A model generated the notes under the pieces. That model ran no database searches, had not been told where the DNA came from, and saw only the letters and a program-made list of their open reading frames with translations. A stretch of DNA of 64,000 bases from Pseudomonas lundensis (GTDB taxonomy: Bacteria > Pseudomonadota > Gammaproteobacteria > Pseudomonadales > Pseudomonadaceae): contig NZ_JYKY01000024.1 in assembly GCF_001042985.1 (NCBI RefSeq), forward strand, positions 21,339 through 85,338. Direction: 5' to 3'. The position numbers and the translations under genes are program-made. This document shows positions 18,066 to 25,839 of this stretch, piece by piece (the first letter of the stretch is position 1; each line of letters starts with the position of its first letter).

Positions 18066-19252
18066 TTAGCCCCCCAGAAGCGGCTCAGCCAATGGGCTGA
18101 GGGCCTGGCAAGCCCTTGAGAACGTTGGGCCAGGCGCTCGCCCAGGGTTTTCAGGCCTTGGGTCAGCGCCTCACGCGGGCCGAGTTCGAAGAGGGTGGTG
18201 GCCTGGTTCTTGGCGTTCATCCGCAGTTCGTCAGCAGGTGGTAGCGTGGCCAGCACTTCAAGGCCGAAGGTTTTGGCCAGTGCGTCGGCGTCGGGCGCCA
18301 CGCCGCGCAGGTAACGGTCCACCAGCATCCGCGCGTGTTCCAGGTTCATGCCTTTGGCGCGCCACAGGTTGAGAATCGCCAGATTGCGTCGGCAGTCGAG
18401 GACGTTCTGATCGGTGTACCACAGCAATTTGTCGCAATGGCTGACAAAGGTGCGCAGCGCTTCGCTGTCGGGCTGGCCGGTGAGGTTCACCACGATGTGC
18501 TGAAAGTGCTGACGCAAGGCGCTGAGCAACATGTACAACTCGGCCGCGCTGGTGTGCTCAAGAGGCTCGTCGCTGTCGCTGTACGCCAGAATGCGCAAGC
18601 CACCGGGGGCGACGCTGAAGGCGCTGTCGATCAACGTGCTGTCCAGGCGCCGCAAATGGCGCAAGGCATCACCGAAGTAGAACGCGCTTTGCAGCCCCAA
18701 CAGCGCGAGACTGTCGCCACGGGGCAGGCCCAAATCCAGCAGCAGGGTTTGCTGGTCGCTCTTTTGCACCACGAGCCCCAGGTGGCTGGTCAGCAAGGCG
18801 CCATCGGCGTTGCACTGCGCGCTGTACATCACCGTCAGGCCGCCCAATTGTGCATTGGGCGTGACGGCAGGCAGGCGCTTGCTCAGGCGCCGGACCAACC
18901 CGGCCACCTCGCTGGAGCGCGAACCATACGCGACAAAATCCCGCGCCCCGGCGCGCATGGCGTTGAGCACCAACTGGTTGTCCATGCCATCGCCCAGGGC
19001 CACGATGGCCAGCATCGGCTTGGCTTCCAGCGCGCCTTCAATCAAGGCGCACTGAGCGACCACTTTCTCGCGGTCCAGCCCCACGAACACCAGCCCGGCG
19101 AAGGTCACGTCCACCAGCGCCAATAACTCATCCAGGCTGCCAGTGCTGGCGCCTACCACTTGGCCGATGGGCGCCAGCGCGCCTTGCAACCATTCAAGGT
19201 CGGTGATGTTGCGCGTTAACGCGAGAAATGTCTGGCTCAGTCCTTGGCTCAT
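18062..19252 (-). CDS. tadZ: TadZ/CpaE pilus localisation protein
   Basis: ParA/MinD-related protein that places the Tad machine at the cell pole, 396 residues. The N-terminal 130 residues resemble an atypical receiver domain (no clear phospho-acceptor seen); the rest is a MinD-like fold. The usual P-loop position reads YSAQCNADGALLTSHLG, without the GxxGxGKT residues, as in other TadZ proteins with a deviant nucleotide site. Overlaps tadA and rcpA by four bases on each side. Confidence 0.85.
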   Translation of the reverse strand: MSQGLSQTFLALTRNITDLEWLQGALAPIGQVVGASTGSLDELLALVDVTFAGLVFVGLDREKVVAQCALIEGALEAKPMLAIVALGDGMDNQLVLNAMRAGARDFVAYGSRSSEVAGLVRRLSKRLPAVTPNAQLGGLTVMYSAQCNADGALLTSHLGLVVQKSDQQTLLLDLGLPRGDSLALLGLQSAFYFGDALRHLRRLDSTLIDSAFSVAPGGLRILAYSDSDEPLEHTSAAELYMLLSALRQHFQHIVVNLTGQPDSEALRTFVSHCDKLLWYTDQNVLDCRRNLAILNLWRAKGMNLEHARMLVDRYLRGVAPDADALAKTFGLEVLATLPPADELRMNAKNQATTLFELGPREALTQGLKTLGERLAQRSQGLARPSAHWLSRFWGAK

Positions 19253-20475
19253 TTGGATAACCCGCTACGGCGATTGAAATTGCCGTTTTCGAGAAAATAC
19301 AGGCGATACCAGTTGGGGTCGTAATTGCGCAGCTTTTCTCCGGGCAATGAAGGCAACTGGGCAGTGGCCGCCAGCGGCTGGATCAGGTGCGGGGTGACGA
19401 TCATCAGCAACTCGCGCTCTTCGCGGCTGATGTTGGAGGAGCGGAAAAACGCCCCGAGAATCGGGATATCGCCCAAGCCGGGGAATTTGTCGACCTGTGA
19501 GCTATTGCGCGTACTGATCAGGCCACTGATGACAAAGCTCTCACCGTCAGCCAGGGAAATACTGGTGTCGGTGCGGCGCACCTTAAGCCCGGGGACCAGC
19601 GTGCCTGCGATGTTCACGGCGTTGGTGTAGTCCAGCTCGCTGACTTCGGGCGCGACTTTGAGCACGATGCGATCACGGCTGACCACCGTGGGGGTCAGGG
19701 TGAGGCGGATCCCGAATTCCTTGTACTCGATGGACACGTTGTCGCTGCCACTGCTGGGCACTGGCACCGGCACTTCGCCGCCGGCCAGAAACGTGGCGCT
19801 TTGACCGCTCAGCGCCACCAGGCTCGGACGCGCCAACGTGTAGGCAAACCCGCTGCCTTCCAGCGCATTGATCATGGCCTTGACCCGACCGCCCCCAAAA
19901 CCGATGTTGAAGTACTTGTTGTCGGCCGGGGGGCCGCCCGTGATGACGTTTTCAGCGGTGGTAATCAGCGACCCCGGCGAGCCGAACAGGAAGTTGCTGC
20001 CCATGCCGAAAATTGAGGTGCTGGCCTCCTGAAGCTTGGTGCGACTGACTTCGACAAAGCGAATATCAGTCTGTACCTGGCTGGGCAACGTCGGGTCTTG
20101 CGATGGGGACAGTGACGCGCTGGTAAACCCGGCAGCGGCTTTACCTTTGACGAACACCATGCTTTGGCGCGGTTTGTTGGAACACGCGGTCCAGACCATC
20201 AGGCTGGTGGTGCCGGGGGCGACGCCGGTCAGCAAAAAGGCGCTGTCACCGTTGGCATAGACGTCCGCAATGGCCGGATCGCCCACGGCAATGCGGGTGA
20301 TGCTGACGGGGGAATCCAGTGCTTGCTGGGTGCCCTGGGCCACTTCCAGCACCGCGGGCAATGGCCCCAATAACGCGCAATGCGCCGACGCAGCCATTGC
20401 CATGTCAACACACAGGCCGCCCAGCATCAGCGTCCAGACAACTTGTTTAAACAGCGGCACACAACGTTGACTCAT
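19249..20475 (-). CDS. rcpA: RcpA/CpaC outer-membrane secretin
   Basis: Secretin forming the outer-membrane channel of the Flp pilus, 408 residues. N-terminal signal peptide about 28 residues long, a pilus-secretin N-terminal domain up to ~110 with the VGDPAIADV pattern, then the secretin core: VPVPVP followed by the EYKEFGIRLTLTPTV segment and SFVISGLI, ending in the LLMIVTPHLI strand. It sits between rcpC and tadZ in the operon with a four-base overlap to tadZ. Confidence 0.9.
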   Translation of the reverse strand: MSQRCVPLFKQVVWTLMLGGLCVDMAMAASAHCALLGPLPAVLEVAQGTQQALDSPVSITRIAVGDPAIADVYANGDSAFLLTGVAPGTTSLMVWTACSNKPRQSMVFVKGKAAAGFTSASLSPSQDPTLPSQVQTDIRFVEVSRTKLQEASTSIFGMGSNFLFGSPGSLITTAENVITGGPPADNKYFNIGFGGGRVKAMINALEGSGFAYTLARPSLVALSGQSATFLAGGEVPVPVPSSGSDNVSIEYKEFGIRLTLTPTVVSRDRIVLKVAPEVSELDYTNAVNIAGTLVPGLKVRRTDTSISLADGESFVISGLISTRNSSQVDKFPGLGDIPILGAFFRSSNISREERELLMIVTPHLIQPLAATAQLPSLPGEKLRNYDPNWYRLYFLENGNFNRRSGLSK

Positions 20476-20504
20476 GCTGGGCTTCCTTGCAGATCAGGAA
20501 TGTT

Positions 20505-21434
20505 TTAGTGGGCGGGCGCCTGGGTGCCTCGAATGATTTCTATCCCACGGGCCCGAGGCGGACCGGCCGGGGCTGTCAGTGGCGCCTTGTTGGCCGGCGT
20601 GGCCATCGCCAGTTGATTGAACTGGTAGAGGCTGCGTCTGGCGGCCGCCAGATTGCTCGCCGCGTCTTTTTCACCTGACCAGTAGTGGCTCAAGCGTTGT
20701 TCTTGCGCGCTGCGCACCGCCAGACGCAAGGTTCCGGCCTGCGCGGCAAGCATCAGTTGATTGACCAGCGGCTCGGGGATGGCCAGCACCACGGTGCGTG
20801 CCGTCACCCGGCGCTGGGTTTGCAGTTGCGCCTGCTCGGCGGTCAGCGCCTGACTCACCGGTTGGCCGTCACTGGTCAGACCCAATTCATCGCCAATGCT
20901 CAACACCCGCACCGCAGGCAGCACCACTTGTGTGGAGGATTCAGGGTTGGTGGTGTCCTGACGCAGAAACAGCAGAATGTCGACGTAATCCCCCGGACCA
21001 AACTGCCCCGCGGCCCCGGCCACTTCATCAATCGCCACCGCCAGCGCGCGTTCGTCAGGGCGAATCATGCGCGCCAGCGGCCCGCCGATTTCGAAGCTGT
21101 GTTCATTGAGCCAGGTGCCCGCGTTCAGCCCTCGCCATGGGGTGCGTCCCACCGCCTGGTCGATAGCGGTGAGGCTCCCGGCAGGCGCCGTGCGTAATTT
21201 TTCCAGCGTCAAATCATCGGCAGTCAAGGCCACATGCGGGGCGACATCGCGGGTCAACACCACCACGCTTTGCTTGGTCTGGTCTTCAATATGGCTCACC
21301 CCTTGCTCCACCACCTGCGCCACCGGAGCAGGAGGAACAGGCTGTTGACGGGCCAGCATCAACCCCCAGAAACCGGCGGCAATAGCCCCCAAAAACAAGA
21401 TCGCGGCGAGCACCAGACTCCGGCGATTGTTCAT
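20505..21434 (-). CDS. rcpC: RcpC/CpaB Flp pilus assembly protein
   Basis: Periplasmic protein that supports the secretin, 309 residues. One N-terminal membrane anchor (about 8-25), a SAF-type domain (residues ~55-120), and a following RcpC-type domain with PGDYVDILLFL. First gene of the minus-strand tad operon; GGGAGAG precedes its ATG. The 342-base gap to flp must contain the operon promoter. Confidence 0.88.
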   Translation of the reverse strand: MNNRRSLVLAAILFLGAIAAGFWGLMLARQQPVPPAPVAQVVEQGVSHIEDQTKQSVVVLTRDVAPHVALTADDLTLEKLRTAPAGSLTAIDQAVGRTPWRGLNAGTWLNEHSFEIGGPLARMIRPDERALAVAIDEVAGAAGQFGPGDYVDILLFLRQDTTNPESSTQVVLPAVRVLSIGDELGLTSDGQPVSQALTAEQAQLQTQRRVTARTVVLAIPEPLVNQLMLAAQAGTLRLAVRSAQEQRLSHYWSGEKDAASNLAAARRSLYQFNQLAMATPANKAPLTAPAGPPRARGIEIIRGTQAPAH

Positions 21435-21776
21435 ATGGCTCTCCCTTTCCCATTGCGTACGGCAGACAAAAAATCATGCGCAATCAGGTAGCTATGAACG
21501 GTTGGCCAGTTGCAACCATTTCGCTATTTGAAGGTAGCGCAGGTAGGACAAAACGCCATTACTGACCGGGTTATTTCTGACAGGACATTCGAGGACTTTG
21601 ATTTGTTTAACGTTTTTGATGGCGGATGACCTGATCCGTTTGGATTACTACTTTCGGATTAATCCTTTCTTACAGTTGTGAGGTCGGGCTTTGTTGGCAA
21701 TGCTCTGATGGCAAATGGGAAGTATGTAGCACCTACGTTACACAGTGCCCGCTTCGGCGCACTAAGGAGAAGTCAG
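21435..21776. promoter_or_regulatory. divergent intergenic region, rcpC operon and flp
   Basis: 342 bases with no credible gene between the divergent rcpC operon and flp. It should hold both promoters and the PprB target sites, but I cannot pick -35/-10 boxes with confidence. A small hairpin (AGTGC ... GCACT, 21744-21763) sits directly before the flp ribosome site AAGGAGA (21764-21770). Confidence 0.5.
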
Positions 21777-21930
21777 ATGCTTCTGGATACTGTTCTGAAA
21801 GTGTATGTGCCGACTCAGGCGTTCTGCGTGTATCAGACCCGTCAATTAATCAAGCGCCGGGACGGGGCTTCGGGCATTGAATACGCCCTGATTGCGGCCA
21901 TGGTGGCGGTGGTGCTCGCACTGTTTGTCG
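21777..21930 (+). pseudogene. flp: Flp pilin gene, 3' end lost
   Basis: Major Flp pilin fragment. ATG at 21777 with an ideal AAGGAGA site six bases upstream. The leader and the processing motif are intact (RRDGASGIEYALIAAMVAVVLALF, shown here in part: GASGIEYALIAAMVAVV), with the Glu five residues after the cleavage Gly. After LALFV the sequence stops resembling a pilin and becomes the reverse strand of tpsB; the usual 15-25 C-terminal pilin residues are absent. The reading frame happens to stay open to 23216. No complete second flp is present in this window, so the pilus may have no functional major subunit unless one exists elsewhere. Confidence 0.75.
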
Positions 21931-23498
21931 CCAAAACGCAGCCCGACCGCCGCCGAAGACATGTCCGAGCCTTTGAATGGCAAATCGTTGAACCAGGTTT
22001 TGGCCTTGTCCAGCACCGCGTAGGGCTGCAGCAATTTCACCCACGGCCCTTCGCGGTTGAAGCTGTAGTTGACCTCATACGCCACCCCCCACCCCTTGTC
22101 GCCGGACGCCTGATCGTCGGGGTAGCCGCGGCCAAAGTTCTGTCCGCCAAACACCGCTCGCTCACTGTCGGGCAAGCTGTCTGCACTCCAGTAGAGGGCG
22201 CCGGACATCACGCCCTGCCAATTCTCGAAAAACGTATCGCTCTGCACGCCGGACAAACGCAGGCGCAAGAAATCCAGGTCGTACTGATTGCCGGTGAGGT
22301 TGGTTTCACTCTTGGCGCCCAGGCCTTTCATGCCTTGATACAGACCCGCGCTGACGATGCGCAGTTGTTTGTTATCGGACTTGCGCCAGTCCCCCTCGAA
22401 CGCCAGGGCGCGTACGTCTGTTTTCTCGCTGAGGCTGACCGGGAAGCCGACCACCTCGTAATCGGTGCGGTCATTCACGCCGTACAACCGGGCGCCGACG
22501 CTGAGCCATTGGTTGGGGGCGGCGATCAGCGGGTGGCTGACGCCGATGGAGAAGCGGTCGTTCTCGCGATGCGGCTTGAGTTCAAACCCGTCACTGGTGG
22601 CAATGCTGCTCCCCGGATCGCTGCGATACCGCGCGCCATACAGGCTCAACTGCGTGCCCTCAGCGTTCAGGTACTGGCTGTAGTCGATGCGGTAGTAATG
22701 TTCTTTGTCGTTGCCGGGCGGGAACAACCCGCTGACGCTCAATTGCTCGGCCATCGCTGTTTGCGAGTTGCTGCTGACCCCGAACAGTGCCTGCGTGCTG
22801 TCGCGGCTGCCTTCGGTGAGGCTCATGCTGGTGGTGAACGGTTTGCGGCTGGCATTGATGGTCAGGGTCGAGGCGCCATCCGTGGTGCCGGGCGGCGGCA
22901 CTTGTGCTTGCAAGGTGACGCCCGGCAGGCGCCCCATCAAGGTCGCGTAGCGGTCGAACGTTTTGCGGGTCAGCGGGCGCTCGCCCTTGAGCTTGTCCAC
23001 CAGTTCATCGATGAAGCCCTTCACCCGACCGACATCACCCTGCACGGTGTAATCACGGATGTAGCCTTCCACCAGCACCACCCGCACCAGCCCCTGATCA
23101 AAATTTTGCGGCGGCAAAAACGCGTACGACAACAAGTAACCATCGGTTTGGTAGCGCTGGGTGATGGTGCGCGTGGCATCGATCAATTGCGCCAGGGTGA
23201 TCTCATGGCCCAGTAACGATTGATAGGCAGCGCCCAGCTCCTTGAGCGGGTACACGGTGCCACCTTCAATCTGTAATTTGCGGATGGTGAGTCTGGTGCC
23301 CATCACCAACGGTGGCGGCTCGACCGCGCCGGGCTTGGGCAATTGCAACGCTGGCTTTTGCGGGCGGTAAGCGTCCACTGGCAGGTTGGGGGTGGGCAGG
23401 GTCTGCATCATTTCGTTGCTGTTGAGGTAGCGCGGCAAGGGCTCGGCCATGACGCACGGGGTCAGCACAACAAATACGAGAGGAACGTAAGTACGCAT
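21846..23498 (-). CDS. two-partner secretion transporter (TpsB/ShlB type), C-terminally truncated
   Basis: Omp85-related outer-membrane transporter of the ShlB/FhaC/HecB family. It has a signal peptide (MRTYVPLVFVVLTPCVMA, 18 residues), a proline-rich linker, POTRA repeats (residues ~65-210) and a beta-barrel. The native sequence follows the family up to AAVGLRFGDK and is then replaced by about 25 residues read from the reverse strand of flp, ending at 21846. The last barrel strands and the usual terminal aromatic residue are missing, so the product is probably non-functional. The partner exoprotein gene, which normally lies just downstream, is absent. GGAGTG precedes the ATG at 23498. Confidence 0.75.
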   Translation of the reverse strand: MRTYVPLVFVVLTPCVMAEPLPRYLNSNEMMQTLPTPNLPVDAYRPQKPALQLPKPGAVEPPPLVMGTRLTIRKLQIEGGTVYPLKELGAAYQSLLGHEITLAQLIDATRTITQRYQTDGYLLSYAFLPPQNFDQGLVRVVLVEGYIRDYTVQGDVGRVKGFIDELVDKLKGERPLTRKTFDRYATLMGRLPGVTLQAQVPPPGTTDGASTLTINASRKPFTTSMSLTEGSRDSTQALFGVSSNSQTAMAEQLSVSGLFPPGNDKEHYYRIDYSQYLNAEGTQLSLYGARYRSDPGSSIATSDGFELKPHRENDRFSIGVSHPLIAAPNQWLSVGARLYGVNDRTDYEVVGFPVSLSEKTDVRALAFEGDWRKSDNKQLRIVSAGLYQGMKGLGAKSETNLTGNQYDLDFLRLRLSGVQSDTFFENWQGVMSGALYWSADSLPDSERAVFGGQNFGRGYPDDQASGDKGWGVAYEVNYSFNREGPWVKLLQPYAVLDKAKTWFNDLPFKGSDMSSAAVGLRFGDKQCEHHRHHGRNQGVFNARSPVPALD

Positions 23499-23590
23499 AT
23501 GACACTCCATGGTCAACAACAGCGACATAACCAGGTGGGTGCGTCATCTCAGGGCGACGCTACCCGGTGCAAGCCCTAGATCCTTGGCTC

Positions 23591-23625
23591 AAAAAAAGAC
23601 GAGAGGTTCATCAGAACCTCTCGTC
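23591..23625 (-). terminator. Rho-independent terminator of the GTGG-repeat lipoprotein gene
   Basis: Perfect 11-base-pair stem (GACGAGAGGTT / AACCTCTCGTC) with a six-base loop, followed in the minus direction by seven T residues. It lies about 60 bases past the lipoprotein stop and before the tpsB start. Confidence 0.85.
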
Positions 23626-23686
23626 TCAACCAAGCGTAGGCGCTGTAGGTGAGGCCGTCGAACCGGCCAGGTGCAATTCGTTAGTT

Positions 23687-25520
23687 TTACTTGCCCAGAT
23701 TGCCCAGGCCTCCGAGTACCCCACCCAAGCCGCCCACAGCACCGGTTGTCGCGCCGCCTTGCGCGGTGGTGCCACCGTTCAACAGTCCTCCGACCGCACC
23801 CACCGTTTCGCCCACGGTATTGACCGTTTGACCGACTGCGCTCACGACCGGGTTGTTGCTGCCCGCATCTACTTTCACACCCACGCTGCTGACCGCCCCG
23901 CCCACTTGATTGAGCAAGCCGCTGACCGGCGCCCCGACACCCGTGGCTGCACCGACGTTTTGCGTCACGCTGGTCACGGTGCTGGTGACCGGATTAAGCG
24001 CCGTGCCCACCGTGGTGGTGACCGCTGCCAACGGGGCGCCCGCGGCGTTGTTCGCCACTCCGGTACCGCCCAGCGCACCGCCAATGGAGGCCACGGTATT
24101 GCCGATGGCATTGCCATTGGCACCGGCGGCATCCACCACACCGCTGGTGCTGCCACCGGCCAGCCCGGTGCTTACCCCATTGACCACGCCACCCACGGTT
24201 TCCAGCAACCCGGCGCCCGCAATCCCCGGCAGGCCGCCTGCCCCGCCACCCGTACCACCGCCCGCTGCGGGTGCCGGATTGACATAGCCGCCGGCCTTGT
24301 CCGTAGCCCCGGCAACACCCGTCAACACCCCGCCCACCAGACCGGTCACAGGGTTGCCATTACCGGTGCCGGCCACCTTGTCACCCAGCCCGCCAACCAC
24401 GCCGCCGACTTTGTTCAGCAGGCCATCCACAGGCGCCCCGAGTCCGGTCGCCGTGCCGACTTTGCCCGTGGTGTTTTCCACCAGTGAAATCACGGGCACC
24501 ACGACTTTGTCATTCAGGCCACCGGTCACTTTGCTCAATGGCCCGGTGGTGGCGGCGCCGGTGAGGGTGTTGCCGATCATGGTGACCGTTGTGCCCACAT
24601 TGCCCACCAGACCACCCGTTGCATCCGTGACTTTATTGACCACCCCGCCCACCACGGGGATCTGACTGATCGGCGTGTTATCGATCAACGTGCTGACGCC
24701 TGTGCCCAATGACGTGACGCCTTTACCGACATCGCTCACGGCGTTGGTAGCGCCTGCCACGGTGATGCCCAGCGAGTCTTTATTAGTCCCCAGCGAGCCC
24801 AGGCCATTGGTGCCCCCCCCCGGTGACCGAGGTGACGGCGTTGCCGGTATTGGTCACCAGACCACCTGCCACACCGACCACGGGAACAGTGGCCAACGTC
24901 GTACCCAGATCACTGACGGTCGTGCCGACCCCGCCGAGCGCCGTGCCAACCTGGCCGACCACCTGACCGGTGACCAGCGGAGTCGTACCAGCGCCCGTTC
25001 CACCGCCTGTACCGCCACCGGTTCCGCCGCCTGTGCCACCACCGGTTCCGCCGCCAGTTCCGCCGCCTGTGCCACCACCGGTTCCGCCGCCAGTTCCGCC
25101 GCCTGTGCCACCACCGGTTCCGCCGCCAGTTCCGCCATCTGTACCGCCACCGGTTCCACCACCAGTTCCACCACCGGTTCCACCGCCAGTTCCGCCATCT
25201 GTACCGCCACCGGTTCCACCGCCAGTTCCGCCGCCAGTACCACCACCGGTTCCGCCACCAGTTCCACCACCTGTACCGCCGCCTGTGCCGCCATCTGTTC
25301 CGCCACCAGTTCCACCACCGGTGCCACCGCCTGTACCGCCACCCGTTCCACCGCCAGTACCGCCATCTGTACCGCCATCGCCTCCATCCGTGGTGCTGTC
25401 GGGAGTGCTGGCGGCCACATGACTTTTGGACCCGCCGCCACCGCTATGGCAGCCACTGAGGCTGACTGTCATGACCAGCAGTAAGGCAGTACTTGTTTTT
25501 AACCACAGTTGAGTATTCAT
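23687..25520 (-). pseudogene. GTGG-repeat surface lipoprotein, frameshifted at a G9 tract
   Basis: One gene read in two frames. The 5' part (25520 to about 24812) encodes a lipoprotein signal with lipobox LSGC, a Ser/Asp linker, about 32 tetrapeptide repeats of the GTGG type, and the start of a Val/Gly/Thr-rich domain. The 3' part (to 23687) continues the same composition (GAPVSGLLNQVGG-like repeats) in the next frame. At 24813-24821 there are nine C (nine G in the mRNA); eight would restore one continuous frame of about 610 codons through TNGLGSLGTNKDSLG. As given, translation stops after TGGGHQWPGLAGD. Whether this is real, slip-strand variation or a sequencing error cannot be told here. 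AAGGGA lies before the ATG at 25520. Confidence 0.8.
24989..25371. repeat. 12-base tandem repeat array, about 32 copies (coding, GTGG)
   Basis: Degenerate direct repeat of the unit CCACCGCCTGTA and variants (GGTGGNACNGGC-type on the coding strand), in phase with the lipoprotein frame and giving Gly-Thr-Gly-Gly with occasional Gly-Thr-Asp-Gly. The Asp versions are spaced irregularly (copies 1, 7, 15 and 20 by my count). Such arrays change length easily. Confidence 0.85.
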
Positions 25521-25642
25521 GATTGAGTCCCTTGCACCTGCTTGCCTGAGTTCAAACGTTTCCTGATCTGTCGCCAGCAATACGTTTATCCGTTGCAGAC
25601 ATAACAACCCCGAGGGACGCGTCGGGCAATTCTCAACTTGGT

Positions 25643-25688
25643 ATTAACCCCTTATATAGCGGGGGCGCGCCTATACGTTGGGGTTAAT
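25643..25688. promoter_or_regulatory. nested inverted repeat upstream of the lipoprotein gene
   Basis: Outer arms ATTAACCCC and GGGGTTAAT (9 bp, perfect) enclose inner arms TATAG and CTATA around a GC-rich centre. It lies about 125-170 bases upstream of the lipoprotein ATG in a 319-base gap (25521-25839) with no gene. Operator or cruciform function is inference. Confidence 0.4.
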
Positions 25689-25710
25689 CCATTAGGAGGG
25701 ACAAGGGTTT

Positions 25711-25736
25711 AAAAAGCGTGAATTATCAACACGCTT
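25711..25736 (-). terminator. terminator downstream of pbpC
   Basis: Seven-base-pair stem (AAGCGTG / CACGCTT) with a nine-base loop, followed on the minus strand by a run of five T. It lies about 100 bases beyond the pbpC stop. Confidence 0.6.
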
Positions 25737-25839
25737 GAAAGAGGCACTGCGCACCCGACACCAAGGTGATAAACACAATTGATACGGTGTTTTCTCGTCG
25801 CTCGTCGCGGGCGAGCAGCGCCAAGGCGCACTGAGCCGA

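Noticed and set aside
23687..24760. Separate gene for the Val/Gly/Thr-rich C-terminal part of the lipoprotein
   Set aside because: It has no ribosome site at its start, and composition and repeats continue directly from the upstream frame; a one-base change in the nearby G tract joins them.
24989..25371. CRISPR-like or satellite array
   Set aside because: Units are 12 bases with no spacers and keep a protein frame, so it is a coding tandem repeat.
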